Part shown: piece by piece, positions 1-9,021 of the stretch
Layout of the letters: every line of letters starts with the position of its first letter
How positions within the stretch are numbered: position 1 is the first letter of the stretch
Assembly: GCA_965203365.1 (NCBI GenBank)
Contig: OZ241878.1
Location: 1-64,000, forward strand
DNA length: 64,000 nucleotides
Direction: 5' to 3'
Source: VYFG01 sp965203365
GTDB lineage: Bacteria; Pseudomonadota; Gammaproteobacteria; Arenicellales; Poriferihabitantaceae
Program-made: the position numbers and the translations under genes
Notes under the pieces: model-generated
The model's database searches: none
What the model saw: only the letters and a program-made list of their open reading frames with translations
Told to the model about the DNA's origin: nothing

Positions 1-50
1 TGCCAGCCGGTCAGAAGTTCGGACTGCTGATGTTTGGACATGACGACCGC

Positions 51-1079
51 TTACTTAACCGACAGATATTCGAGTCGCTCGGCGCCTGATGGATGGGTAG
101 AGAGCCAATTGTGGAATGCATCCCCGTCCAGGCATTCATTCAAGTCCGCTTCGCTCGGGGCTAAGCCGCAGTTGTGTTCGATCAGCTTGCGGATCGCGGA
201 GTGCAGGCTCATTTCATCCATCCCCAGGTCCCGGATGACGTCAAGGGCGATCAGGTCCGCCTCCTTCTCGTATCCCCGGCTGTGGCTGATGAGCCTGGCG
301 TCGATGAGAACAGCGGTTGCTTCCTCGATCAAGGATTCGTCCGCGCCGAACAAGATGGCGGCAATCGCGGTCATACCGACGATTTCGATGATTTGTCGCA
401 GGGAATGCCGTTCCTTGACATGCGCCAACTCATGGGCGATCACAGCCAGGATCTCTTCCTGGTCATCCAGAAGGTTGACCAGTTCATCCGTGACGACGAT
501 CGGGCCGCCGGGAAACGCCAGGGCATTCGGCCCAAAGACTCTGGATGAGTGAAAATGGAGATTGGGGACATCCGGCAGCGCCATGTGCTCCGCCATGACC
601 CCTGTGCCATCGACCAGTCTTAAGCGGACCGAATCCGATAGCTGCGTTTCTCCGAGAACAGTACGTTTCAAGGCAAGATAGGTGTTTTCGCCGATTTGTC
701 GTTCCACAGCGTGGGGCAGGCCCGCGACGATGAGTTCGCTTGCCGTGGACAGCAGCACCCGATAGAGCACCAGTGCGGAAACCACGAGGACCACCAGGAA
801 GAGAGCCCTTCGGGTCGAGAACTGCTCAAGCCACCGGACGAACCGTTCCGTCTTTCCCTGGTAACGGCGTCGGAATTCCCGACTGAGCACCTGATCGGCG
901 ATGAATTGCCGTCCGCATTCGAAATGAAGGACCTGGTTGTCCTGCATGGATTCCAGTCTGAGGTCTCCGGCGACCCGGTCACCGTCGGCATAGACGGACA
1001 GATGGCTGCCCTCGGGTTTCAGGCTGGCCCTCCGGCCTTTGGATGACAGAATGTCAAAGAATTCGCCGGTTATTTCCAT
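51..1079 (-). CDS. M48-family membrane-anchored zinc metalloprotease
   Basis: A 342-residue protein with the zinc-protease signature HELAH at about residues 216-220 and a likely third zinc ligand, Glu in EKEAD near residue 273. This is the arrangement of M48 (Ste24/HtpX-like) peptidases. A hydrophobic stretch at about residues 92-110 is probably one membrane anchor, with the catalytic domain C-terminal to it. The N-terminal 80 residues resemble the soluble leader seen in M48 proteins that sit beside DUF898 genes. It lies 5 bp downstream of the DUF898 gene on the same strand, so the two are probably co-transcribed. Family assignment is firm; the substrate is unknown, with membrane protein quality control the likely role. 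Confidence 0.9.
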   Translation of the reverse strand: MEITGEFFDILSSKGRRASLKPEGSHLSVYADGDRVAGDLRLESMQDNQVLHFECGRQFIADQVLSREFRRRYQGKTERFVRWLEQFSTRRALFLVVLVVSALVLYRVLLSTASELIVAGLPHAVERQIGENTYLALKRTVLGETQLSDSVRLRLVDGTGVMAEHMALPDVPNLHFHSSRVFGPNALAFPGGPIVVTDELVNLLDDQEEILAVIAHELAHVKERHSLRQIIEIVGMTAIAAILFGADESLIEEATAVLIDARLISHSRGYEKEADLIALDVIRDLGMDEMSLHSAIRKLIEHNCGLAPSEADLNECLDGDAFHNWLSTHPSGAERLEYLSVK

Positions 1080-1084
1080 GCCGG

Positions 1085-2209
1085 TCAGATGGAGATTTCC
1101 AGCCCCTCGAATTCGGCGAACTCTTCTCCGAAAGCACTTCTTTTCAGTCTCGTACTATCGATGAAGTTGTCCAGGTCGCCCATCAGGTTGACCGAGGTGC
1201 AGTGGCAGAGATAGCGGTACATCCTGATCTGGCACCACGGGAGCAGCAGTCCCAGTGAAACGATGGTGAGAAACAAGTTGGACAAGGAGATCCATATGAA
1301 TCTGAGCGGGTTGATTTCTGACCTGAATTTGGCTGCCTCACCCAATGCCAAAGTATTCACCAGCAAGTTCCGGCACAGGGGGCCGTAGACAAAAGTCAGG
1401 AAGAAGAGGAGCCCCAAGACCACTCCCTGAACGAACAGGGCCAGAAGGAAAGCGATGGACTCGGCATCCAGGAACAGCCCCCCCAGATTGGAATCCTCAC
1501 CTTCCATGACCAACTGGTACGGTTCCAGGTAAATAGCAAAGCCTCCGGCGATCAGAGTGCCGATGAGTATTGCGGGCAGCAGGGAGCCGACCAGAAAAGC
1601 CATGTAGAAATGGGCGATGCCGGGCTCAGCGGAGAACTTTGTGGTGCCGTAGGAATGCTCGGTGGCGTAATAGCGGTAATAGTACCGGGACATCAGCGGC
1701 AGGAGTGTTCCCAGGGATGCCAAGCCAATGAGCGGGCCGATGATGAAAAACAAGAAGGATTTCCAGTAGCTGCCTTGCCAGTCGAACCGGACATTTCTGA
1801 AGGAGGTCATCCGGGCATTGAACTTCAGCGACTTGTTCACCAGCCAGGGGGCCACCATGGCAAACAGCGGGACGACAACGAGAAGGGCCAGAGGGTAGGC
1901 CAAGATCAGGACATTGGCCAGAACGATGATCGCGACGGAAAGCAGCCGACCTTTCAGGATCTGTAGTCCGGTGGCGTGATACCCGAAGCCGTATCCGCAA
2001 ATGACTGTCCGGTTGCGAAAATAGGTCAGGCGGCGCACCTTGGCCCAGGCACTGTAGATACCGAGGGTAATCAGTGAAAGCGTCAGGTTCGTGATCCAGA
2101 TGCCGAAGTATTCCCGGGCATATCCGGCAAAACCGATGGCCTGCCAGCGGGGCTCGGCCGGTGGTGCGGTGACATCTCCGGTCCGGGGGTCTGTATGGTC
2201 AAGCTCCAT
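1085..2209 (-). CDS. DUF898 (YjgN-like) multi-pass membrane protein
   Basis: About 374 residues with several hydrophobic segments and the DUF898 hallmark YxREYFGIWI..LTLGIYSAWAKVRRLTYFRNRT near the N-terminus, repeated in divergent form around the middle. I chose the start at 2209 (MELDHT) because the open frame upstream of it is low-complexity and lies over an intergenic region. The family has no established biochemical role. It is commonly paired with an M48 protease gene, as here (5-bp gap), so the two probably act together in the inner membrane. Confidence 0.85.
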   Translation of the reverse strand: MELDHTDPRTGDVTAPPAEPRWQAIGFAGYAREYFGIWITNLTLSLITLGIYSAWAKVRRLTYFRNRTVICGYGFGYHATGLQILKGRLLSVAIIVLANVLILAYPLALLVVVPLFAMVAPWLVNKSLKFNARMTSFRNVRFDWQGSYWKSFLFFIIGPLIGLASLGTLLPLMSRYYYRYYATEHSYGTTKFSAEPGIAHFYMAFLVGSLLPAILIGTLIAGGFAIYLEPYQLVMEGEDSNLGGLFLDAESIAFLLALFVQGVVLGLLFFLTFVYGPLCRNLLVNTLALGEAAKFRSEINPLRFIWISLSNLFLTIVSLGLLLPWCQIRMYRYLCHCTSVNLMGDLDNFIDSTRLKRSAFGEEFAEFEGLEISI

Positions 2210-2379
2210 CGGTACGCTCCGGGCTGTTCCGCTCACATCGCCCCATAGGGGGGTCGGATGCGGGCTGGTGGGGGCACTGCCGAGGTTTTTGTCAGTTTCG
2301 TTGCCAGCCAGTCCACACTGGGTTGCCGTGACCCACCACTGCCGTCCGTATGATCGCATCTCGGGAGTGTGTTGGTCAT

Positions 2380-2500
2380 CCCGCCCGACAGCACCACGCT
2401 GCGGTGACCATCACTTCGAACGCACTCCGGCGTAGGTTCTACAGCAGCCCCGGCCGCCAGAAACCTACGCGGCTTCCAAGGGGCCGCTAAGGGCTGGGCA
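2380..2500 (-). ncRNA. candidate structured leader or small RNA
   Basis: Downstream of the perfect TATAAT, the minus-strand transcript would contain an 8-bp inverted repeat (AACCTACG/CGTAGGTT, loop about 23 nt) and a nearby GCGGC/GCCGC stem. I could not match it to 6S, SRP, RNase P or any riboswitch class I know. It may be a long leader or a small RNA; support is only promoter plus foldability. Confidence 0.15.
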
Positions 2501-2507
2501 CCCACCG

Positions 2508-2539
2508 ATTATAGTTGGGGGCAACGCGAACGCGGTCAA
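2508..2539 (-). promoter_or_regulatory. candidate promoter firing leftward toward the DUF898 gene
   Basis: Reading the minus strand, a perfect TATAAT lies at 2513-2508 and a TTGACC at 2539-2534. The spacer is 20 bp, longer than the optimal 17, so the -35 match may be fortuitous. Transcription would start near 2500 and leave an untranslated leader of about 290 nt before the DUF898 start codon. Confidence 0.4.
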
Positions 2540-2823
2540 TTCAAGCTGCCCCCTGGTGCTGACAGATGGAGAGTTTACCATTGCTGGGTTCTTCCGTGGT
2601 ACGCCCCTCATTATTGCTCGACGCAGGGCGGCAAACTGGTCAGTGGGTGGTAGATGCCTTTGTCCCGGACGGCCATAAACCGACGGTCCTCCGCGGTAAC
2701 TTCAACAGAGTTTTCCCGGCTGGAAGGATGGCGGACGCACTCGGTGCACGGTAACTGGAGGAGCAAAGAGGCAGCGCGATTTTCTGCCCGGAATCAAATT
2801 CTTGACCCTAGCATGAGTGAACA

Positions 2824-2843
2824 AGTGTTGCACTTCAGAGTGG
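2824..2843 (+). repeat. dispersed 20-bp repeat, copy 1
   Basis: AGTGTTGCACTTCAGAGTGG, identical to copies 3 and 4 and one mismatch from copy 2. With copy 4 the identity extends to 25 bp (one more A on the left, CACG on the right). All four copies have the same orientation. It may be a relic end of an insertion sequence. Confidence 0.8.
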
Positions 2844-3053
2844 CACGGGGGAATTTATGAATACGGCCCGGGGTATCTTTGACGCGGTGACGTGGTGCCG
2901 ACACGGTTCAGGCCGATGGGAAAAGCTCACTGTCTTCAAATGATGAAGGAGGTTTTTCTTGATGTTGGTCGACTTACGGTCCAGACGCACCCTCCAGGAA
3001 TTGGCAGGGTCGTGAATTTGGCCGGAAAGGATGCCCATGAAGCATCTCATTGT

Positions 3054-3740
3054 TCATTGTATCGACCAGTCAATCGGCACCTGACCCTGTTCTTTCAGCC
3101 ATTGATTGGCACGGGAAAAATGTCGACAGCCAAAGAAACCACGATGAGCGGACAGTGGAGAGGGATGGGGGGCCTTGAGGACCAGATGTCGCCGGCTATC
3201 GACGAATTGGCCCTTTCGTTGTGCATGGCTCCCCCACAGCATGAAGACCAGACCCTCGCGGGATTGATCCAGTGCCTGCACGGCACGGTCGGTAAACTGT
3301 TCCCATCCCTTTCCTTGGTGAGAGCCGGCCCGATGGCGTTCCACCGTGAGCGTCGCATTCAGCAGGAGCACACCTTGTTCCGCCCAGCGCTGAAGACAGC
3401 CATGACTCGGTTCCGGAATATCCAGATCCTGTCGGATTTCCTGGAAAATGTTGACCAGGGAAGGGGGCCAGGGGGTTTCCGGCAACACCGAAAAACACAG
3501 TCCATGGGCCTGACCGGGCCCATGATAGGGATCTTGCCCCAGGATAACGACCTTGACCTGATCGAAAGGGGTCAACCTGAAGGCATTGAACCAGAGCTGG
3601 CTTGAGGGGTAGATGACTTTTCTTCGGTCCTTTTGTTCACGCAGAAACTGCCTGAGCGCACGCATGTAGGGTTCGTTGAACTGCGCTCCCAGAACATCCT
3701 GCCAGCCTGCTTCGAGCGGGGGTTTTGCCAGCGAACTCAT
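3054..3740 (-). CDS. ung: uracil-DNA glycosylase
   Basis: 228 residues, the normal length for family-1 UDG. The active-site motif GQDPYHGPGQAHG is present with the catalytic Asp, followed by the SLVNIFQE segment and the C-terminal HPSPLSAHRGFFG loop that inserts into DNA. It removes uracil from DNA to start base-excision repair. The start at 3740 (MSSLAKPP) was preferred over a longer frame because the extra 26 residues lack similarity to the family. It lies 16 bp downstream of livF on the same strand and could be read through from the liv operon, though no functional link is expected. Confidence 0.97.
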   Translation of the reverse strand: MSSLAKPPLEAGWQDVLGAQFNEPYMRALRQFLREQKDRRKVIYPSSQLWFNAFRLTPFDQVKVVILGQDPYHGPGQAHGLCFSVLPETPWPPSLVNIFQEIRQDLDIPEPSHGCLQRWAEQGVLLLNATLTVERHRAGSHQGKGWEQFTDRAVQALDQSREGLVFMLWGSHAQRKGQFVDSRRHLVLKAPHPSPLSAHRGFFGCRHFSRANQWLKEQGQVPIDWSIQ

Positions 3741-3756
3741 ACGGTCATGCCCCTCG

Positions 3757-4458
3757 CTATACCCCCAGGTATTCTGACTGAAGTTCCGGATGGACCCGGA
3801 GCTCATCCGGGGTCCCACTCCAGGCTACCCGTCCTTTTTCGATGATGTAATGATAGTCCGCGATCCGATTCAGATCCTCAATGTTCTTGTCAATCAGCAG
3901 GATCGTCAGACCGGTTTGCTTGAGGTGGTCAAGTCGTTTCCAAATTTCGCGGCGGATCAGCGGGGCCAGACCTTCCGTGGCTTCATCCAGGATCAGCAGT
4001 AAGGGATTGAGCATCAAGGCCCGACCGATGGCGAGCATCTGTTGTTCGCCCCCCGACAACTGGCTACCCATATTTTTCAGTCGATCCTGGAGGGCAGGAA
4101 AGAAGTCCAGAATCCGGTCCAGGGTCCAGGGTTCCGCACTGCCGGCATAGTTGGTGGCGGTGGCCAGCAGATTCTCCCGCACGCTCAGATTGGGAAAGAT
4201 CTGCCGGCCTTCCGGGACCAGGCCGATCCCGTACTGCGCCACCAAGTGAGGGGGCTTGCCATCGATGCGGTGACCGAGGAACGTGATGCTTCCACGAAGA
4301 CAGGGCGTGATGCCCATGATCGAGCCCACCGTGGTGGTTTTGCCCATGCCATTGCGGCCGATCAGGGTGGTCACTTGGCCTCGTTCAGCCTGCAGGGTCA
4401 TCCCGAAGAGTGCCTGGATGGAGCCGTAGAAGGTCTCCACCCCCTTGAGTTCAAGCAT
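3757..4458 (-). CDS. livF: branched-chain-type ABC transporter ATP-binding protein LivF
   Basis: 233 residues with Walker A (GRNGMGKTT), signature LSGGEQQ, Walker B (LLLILDEA) and the LivF-type SIQALFGM N-terminus. It is one of two ATPases powering a HAAT-family importer. Its start overlaps the end of livG by 8 bp, indicating translational coupling. Because the operon sits next to benzoate-CoA ligase and box genes, the cargo is probably an aromatic acid rather than an amino acid; that is inference from context. Confidence 0.93.
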   Translation of the reverse strand: MLELKGVETFYGSIQALFGMTLQAERGQVTTLIGRNGMGKTTTVGSIMGITPCLRGSITFLGHRIDGKPPHLVAQYGIGLVPEGRQIFPNLSVRENLLATATNYAGSAEPWTLDRILDFFPALQDRLKNMGSQLSGGEQQMLAIGRALMLNPLLLILDEATEGLAPLIRREIWKRLDHLKQTGLTILLIDKNIEDLNRIADYHYIIEKGRVAWSGTPDELRVHPELQSEYLGV

Positions 4459-5203
4459 GTCCTTCCCCTAGGTAGGCCTTTTGCACCTCGGGATTGGCTC
4501 GGATCGCCTCCACGGAATCGGTGGCGATGATATGGCCATTGACCAAGACGGACAGGGTGTCCGCCAAGGTGAAAACGGCATCCATGTCATGCTCCACCAG
4601 CAGAATCGTCCGGTCACCACGCAGCGTATCCAGGAACTCGATCATCCGGGCACTTTCTTCCGGTCCCATGCCGGCCATGGGCTCATCCAGCAGGAGCATC
4701 CGAGGCTTCATGGCCAATGCCATGGCCACTTCCAGTTGGCGCTGCTCGCCATGGGATACCTGGGCGGCCAGACGATCTGCCCGGTCGGCCAGTCCCACCT
4801 GTCGCAGGTATTCCATGCTCCGGTCCTGCATCTCCCGGTCGCTTTTCACCGGTTGCCAGAACCGAAAGGAGTGGCCACGGGTTCCCTGCACAGCCAGCAT
4901 GACATTCTCCAGCAGGGTCATGGGCTTCAACACGCTGGTGATCTGGAAAGACCGGGCGAGACCCAGACGGGCTCTGCGGGCGGCCGGGAGATGGGTGATA
5001 TCCTGGCCATTGAACTCGATTCGCCCGGCACTAGGCCGTAGCAGTCCCGACAGTTGGGCAATCAGGGTCGTTTTTCCAGCCCCGTTGGGACCAATGATGG
5101 CATGGATGATGCCCGGGGAAACCTGCAGGTTGACATGGTCGGTGGCCACAATGCCGCCGAAGTGTTTGCAGAGTCCGGAAATGCGTAGCAAAGAGTCAGT
5201 CAT
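4451..5203 (-). CDS. livG: branched-chain-type ABC transporter ATP-binding protein LivG
   Basis: 250 residues with Walker A (GPNGAGKTT), signature region VSHGEQRQLEVA and Walker B (MLLLDEPMAGM). The signature has His in place of the usual second Gly, as is common in LivG proteins. I chose the ATG at 5203 because it overlaps the livM stop as ATGA; a frame 10 codons longer exists. It pairs with LivF on the cytoplasmic face of the LivHM permease. Confidence 0.93.
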   Translation of the reverse strand: MTDSLLRISGLCKHFGGIVATDHVNLQVSPGIIHAIIGPNGAGKTTLIAQLSGLLRPSAGRIEFNGQDITHLPAARRARLGLARSFQITSVLKPMTLLENVMLAVQGTRGHSFRFWQPVKSDREMQDRSMEYLRQVGLADRADRLAAQVSHGEQRQLEVAMALAMKPRMLLLDEPMAGMGPEESARMIEFLDTLRGDRTILLVEHDMDAVFTLADTLSVLVNGHIIATDSVEAIRANPEVQKAYLGEGHA

Positions 5204-6192
5204 TGACGCCGCTGGTCGGATTTCGCGTCCCATTTGGACAAGATGCCGTGAATACCCCCCCTACCAAACAGGACCAGGGCCACCAGTAGCAGACCGAAAG
5301 GCAGATGCCAGTATTCCAGCCAGGATTCGCGGAGCAGTCGCATGAATTCCGGGAGATACTGTTCCAGAAAGACGAATGCTCCGGTTCCGACCAGCGGCCC
5401 AAACAAGGAACCGGAGCCGCCCATGACCACCATGAAAATCAATTCCCCAGAGCGGGTCCAGCTAATCATTTCCGGACTGATGAAGCTGGTGAAATTGCCA
5501 AGAAGCATCCCCGCGATACCACAGAGTATCCCGGAGATGATGTAGCAGGTCAGGCGATAGCGGTAGGTGTTGAATCCCAGTGACTGCATGCGCTCATCGT
5601 TGAATTTGGATCCCACAATCACGCGGCCGAACCGAGCATGGATCAGTCGATGCACCAACCCAAGGGACAGTAGCAGGATGGCGAAGATCCAGTAATAGAG
5701 CGCCACGGGACTGTCCATTGTCATGAAGACAGGGAATTCGCTGCGCAGGTAGATGACCAGGCCATCGTCTCCCCCATATTCTTCCAAGCTGACAAAGGTG
5801 AAATACACCATCTGACTGAAAGCGAGCGTGATCATGATGAAATAGACGCCCTTGGTGCGCAGACTGATGGCGCCGGTGATCAGGGCAAACATCGCACTCA
5901 CCCCGATGGTCAGCAAAAGATGCACCCAACCATTGTAGATTTCATAGTAGGCCGGTATGCCGACACAGTAGGCCCCAATGCCGATAAACGCCGCATGCCC
6001 GAGGCTCACCATGCCACCGAAGCCCAGGATCAAGTTGAGACTGATGGCGGCGATGGCCAAGATCAGTCCCCGACTCAGCAGGTCGAGCAGGAACGGCTGT
6101 TCGACTTTCAGGATGATCCAAGGGGCGACGGCCAGCAGGAGCAAGAGGCCCGCATAGACTCGACCGGAAACGGACGACGGTAACCGGGACAT
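5200..6192 (-). CDS. livM: branched-chain-type ABC transporter permease LivM
   Basis: 330 residues, strongly hydrophobic with about eight to ten membrane spans, and the LivM motif ILGFGGMVSLGHAAFIGIGAY near residues 53-73. The loop with GGSGSLFGPLVG that contacts the ATPase is present toward the C-terminus. It overlaps livG by 4 bp (ATGA) and lies 2 bp after livH. Together with LivH it forms the inner-membrane channel. Confidence 0.93.
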   Translation of the reverse strand: MSRLPSSVSGRVYAGLLLLLAVAPWIILKVEQPFLLDLLSRGLILAIAAISLNLILGFGGMVSLGHAAFIGIGAYCVGIPAYYEIYNGWVHLLLTIGVSAMFALITGAISLRTKGVYFIMITLAFSQMVYFTFVSLEEYGGDDGLVIYLRSEFPVFMTMDSPVALYYWIFAILLLSLGLVHRLIHARFGRVIVGSKFNDERMQSLGFNTYRYRLTCYIISGILCGIAGMLLGNFTSFISPEMISWTRSGELIFMVVMGGSGSLFGPLVGTGAFVFLEQYLPEFMRLLRESWLEYWHLPFGLLLVALVLFGRGGIHGILSKWDAKSDQRRQ

Positions 6193-6194
6193 CG

Positions 6195-7118
6195 CTATTG
6201 TCTCCCGGCCGGCGGAAACAGGCCTTGGGGCCTGAACGCCAGTACGACGGCCATCAGGATATAGACGAGCATGGCCGACAGGGCCGGAGCCGCGGTTTCG
6301 GCATGCTGAACGGACATGACAACCTTCAGCAGGTCGTCCAGATAGGATCGCCCCAGGGTGTCCATCAGACCAATGAGAATGGCCGCATAGAAGGCACCCT
6401 TGATGGAGCCGATGCCGCCGACGATCACCACGACAAAGGCAATGATGATGATTTCGTTGCCCATGCCGATGCTGGCCTCGGTGATGGGGGCGATCAGCAT
6501 GCCGGCGAATCCTGCCATGGCGGCACCGATGGCGAACACGATCAGAAATAGTCGATGGATGTTCACCCCCAGGGCTTCGACCATGGTTCGGTTGGAGGCC
6601 CCGGCCCGGATCAGCATGCCGAGTCGACTGTACGTGACCATGAGGCTGAGAATGCCCGCCACCAGCAACCCGCCCCCGATAATGACCAGCCGATAGACGG
6701 GGAGGACCAGGGTGCCCAGAGTGATCTGTCCGTCCAGGACAGTCGGCAGGGGAATGGCCATACCGGCCGGCCCCCAGATGATGTGTACCAGGGTGTCGAA
6801 GATCAGGATCAGGCCAAAGGTCACCAGTACATGATCCAGGTGATCTTCACGGTACAGTCGCCGGGCAATGACCCACTCGACAATGGCACCGATGAGGAAT
6901 GTGCCGACCAAAGCGACCAGGACGGCAACGAGAAACGAGCCCCCGTGGGCCACGATGGTGCCGCAGAAGTAGGCACCGAGCATATAGAAGGATCCGTGGG
7001 ACAGGTTGATGAAATCCATGATCCCGAAGATGAGGGTCAGTCCGGATGCCAACAGGAACAGCAACAGCCCAAGCTGCAGGCCGTTCATAAGTTGTGTCAG
7101 GAGCAGGTTCCAGTCCAC
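6195..7118 (-). CDS. livH: branched-chain-type ABC transporter permease LivH
   Basis: 307 residues with the LivH signature (GLTLIFGIMDFINLSHGSFY) and the ATPase-contacting GGIGSIKGAF loop. It is the first gene of the four-gene liv operon on the minus strand. No periplasmic binding-protein gene precedes it in the window, although it would normally be present; it must lie elsewhere or be shared. The 120 bp upstream separate it from the benzoate-CoA ligase gene on the same strand. Confidence 0.93.
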   Translation of the reverse strand: MDWNLLLTQLMNGLQLGLLLFLLASGLTLIFGIMDFINLSHGSFYMLGAYFCGTIVAHGGSFLVAVLVALVGTFLIGAIVEWVIARRLYREDHLDHVLVTFGLILIFDTLVHIIWGPAGMAIPLPTVLDGQITLGTLVLPVYRLVIIGGGLLVAGILSLMVTYSRLGMLIRAGASNRTMVEALGVNIHRLFLIVFAIGAAMAGFAGMLIAPITEASIGMGNEIIIIAFVVVIVGGIGSIKGAFYAAILIGLMDTLGRSYLDDLLKVVMSVQHAETAAPALSAMLVYILMAVVLAFRPQGLFPPAGRQ

Positions 7119-7238
7119 AGGGGCAGGATGTCTTCAGGTGTTGGTTGGAGTATGACTACATCATGCACCGGGTATGCATGGGGGTGTCGCCCATCTGTCC
7201 ACATCCTCGGTGGGTCCAGGATGCCATGGAGTAGGTAA

Positions 7239-8795
7239 TCACGATCGGTTCCTGAGTCGAAAACGCTGGATTTTACCCGTTGACGTTTTCGGCAAGGTGT
7301 CAATGAACTCGACAAGTCGAGGATATTTGTACGGGGCCAGTCGTGACTTGACGAACTCCTTCAGTTCCCCTTCGGAGACGGATTGCCCGGAATTTCGCAC
7401 GACATAGGCCTTGGTCTTGACCAGGCCGTCGGGGTCCTGATGACCGACGACGGCGGCTTCCAGCACCGCCTCATGTTGCATCAACGTGGCCTCGACTTCG
7501 AACGGGGAGACATACAAGCCGCTGACCTTGAGCATGTCGTCGCTGCGCCCCGAATAGGTGTAGGTGCCGGCGGCATTGCGGAGGTACTTGTCTCCACTCT
7601 TGGTCCAGTTACCCTGAAAGGTATCGCGGGACTTTTTTCGGTTGTTCCAGTACATCAGGGCCGCACTGGGTCCCCGGACATAAAGGTCCCCGATTTCTCC
7701 ATCGGCCACGAGGCCCCCGGTTTCTCCCCGCAGTTCAATGTCATAACCCGGAACGGGTGTGCCGGTGGTCCCATAGTGGACATCGCCGGGGCGATTGGAA
7801 AGATAGATGTGGAGCATTTCCGTGGATCCGATCCCGTCCAGCAGGGCAATGTCATATTGCCGGGCGAATTGCTCACCCAGTTCAGCCGGCAAGGCTTCAC
7901 CCGCGGAAACCGCCAAACGCAAGGCCACCGCTTCCCGAGAAGGCAGGTTGGCAGACGCCAGCATACCCACATAACCTGTGGGAGCCCCAAAAAACAGGGT
8001 GGTTTTCCTGCTGGTCCAGCGCTCGAAGATGGCATCCGGAGTGGGCCGGCCAGCCATGAGAACGACCGAGGCCCCAACACTCAATGGAAAGCTGAGGGCA
8101 TTGCCCAGCCCGTAGGCAAAGAACAGTTTCGCCGCTGAGAAGCAGATGTCGTCTTCCCGGATCCCGAGCACCCCCTTGCCGTAGAGTTCTGCCGTCCAGT
8201 AGGGGTTGCCATGACTGTGCACGGTGCCTTTGGGATGGCCGGTGGAACCGGAGGAGTAGAGCCAGAATCCGGGTTCATCCGGACTGGTATCGGCCGCGGC
8301 CGCCAGAGGACTGGATACCTGGATCAGGTGGGACAGCGCATGGCAGCCGGATGGCAATGAGCCATCGGATCCAGAGACGACAACGGGGATATCCTGCCGC
8401 TCGGTCTGGCCCAGCGCGGCTTGGGCGCTTTCGAGAAGTGGCTGGGAGACGATGAGCCCACCGGCCCGACAGTTACTGATCATGTAGGCATAGTCATCAG
8501 TGGTGAGCAGCGTATTGACGGCTACGGGGACAATCCCGGCATACATGGCGCCCAGAAAGGCGACCGGCCAGTCGTTGCAGTCGTGCATCAGGACCAGGAC
8601 ACGTTCTTCACGTCGAATTCCGTGTGCGAGCAAGGCTGTGGCCATGCGTCGGATATGGTCGGCGAGCTCGCCGTAGGACAGCGTGCTTCGGTCATCGTAA
8701 TAGGCAATCTTTTCCGCCCGATCCCGGTTACGCTCAATCAGGTGGGCGGCAAAATTAAAGACTGGCCCGGGTTCGGGCGGGTAGGTGAAATCCAT
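7239..8795 (-). CDS. bclA: benzoate-CoA ligase (AMP-forming)
   Basis: 518 residues, the usual size of the benzoate-CoA ligase family. The AMP-binding P-loop is YSSGSTGHPKGTVH, and the C-terminal lid carries YSGRSDDMLKVSGLYVSPFEVE and the acyl-adenylate lysine motif PKTSTGKIQRF. It activates benzoate (or close analogues) to benzoyl-CoA with ATP and CoA in the cytoplasm, the entry step to the box pathway encoded divergently. The start at 8795 is the first Met of the conserved frame. Substrate specificity is inferred from the box neighbourhood and the N-terminal NAAHLIERN pattern. Confidence 0.92.
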   Translation of the reverse strand: MDFTYPPEPGPVFNFAAHLIERNRDRAEKIAYYDDRSTLSYGELADHIRRMATALLAHGIRREERVLVLMHDCNDWPVAFLGAMYAGIVPVAVNTLLTTDDYAYMISNCRAGGLIVSQPLLESAQAALGQTERQDIPVVVSGSDGSLPSGCHALSHLIQVSSPLAAAADTSPDEPGFWLYSSGSTGHPKGTVHSHGNPYWTAELYGKGVLGIREDDICFSAAKLFFAYGLGNALSFPLSVGASVVLMAGRPTPDAIFERWTSRKTTLFFGAPTGYVGMLASANLPSREAVALRLAVSAGEALPAELGEQFARQYDIALLDGIGSTEMLHIYLSNRPGDVHYGTTGTPVPGYDIELRGETGGLVADGEIGDLYVRGPSAALMYWNNRKKSRDTFQGNWTKSGDKYLRNAAGTYTYSGRSDDMLKVSGLYVSPFEVEATLMQHEAVLEAAVVGHQDPDGLVKTKAYVVRNSGQSVSEGELKEFVKSRLAPYKYPRLVEFIDTLPKTSTGKIQRFRLRNRS

Positions 8796-8982
8796 GGTGT
8801 GTGATCTCGATTGGGGGTGCGCAAGGGCTCGGCCGAGGGTACATGGTACTCAATACACCTCCCTTGATCATTCGATCTGATCTTCGCAGAGGATGGTTTA
8901 TCCGGTCAGTTGCTTGGACTTACAGGTGGATAGCCGCCCGCGAATGTCTTGAATCGTTGGTTGTTCGCATGCTAAAGATGAA

Positions 8983-8998
8983 ATATTATGCATAATAT
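8983..8998. promoter_or_regulatory. candidate BoxR operator (16-bp palindrome)
   Basis: ATATTATGCATAATAT is a perfect 16-bp palindrome centred on TGCA, 24 bp before the boxR start in the bclA-boxR divergent region. The related regulator BzdR binds TGCA-containing sites and is released by benzoyl-CoA. A similar site lies before boxC. Assignment to BoxR is inference. Confidence 0.55.
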
Positions 8999-9021
8999 GA
9001 CTGTAAATACCTTCTTTTCGG

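Larger units (their letters stand above)
2210..3053. other. gene-free region between DUF898 gene and ung
   Basis: No convincing coding sequence in about 840 bp. Short frames on both strands have no recognisable domain. The stretch holds a strong minus-strand -10 element (2508-2513), an inverted repeat (CGTAGGTT at 2431-2438 with AACCTACG at 2462-2469) and one copy of the dispersed 20-bp repeat (2824-2843). The part from about 2844 to 3050 is probably degenerate. Confidence 0.6.

Noticed and set aside
2380..2500. 6S RNA, SRP RNA or RNase P RNA
   Set aside because: Diagnostic conserved blocks of each were looked for and not found on either strand.
2892..3605. 237-codon plus-strand open frame
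   Set aside because: It is antisense to ung and has no domain; the ung frame is clearly the real one.
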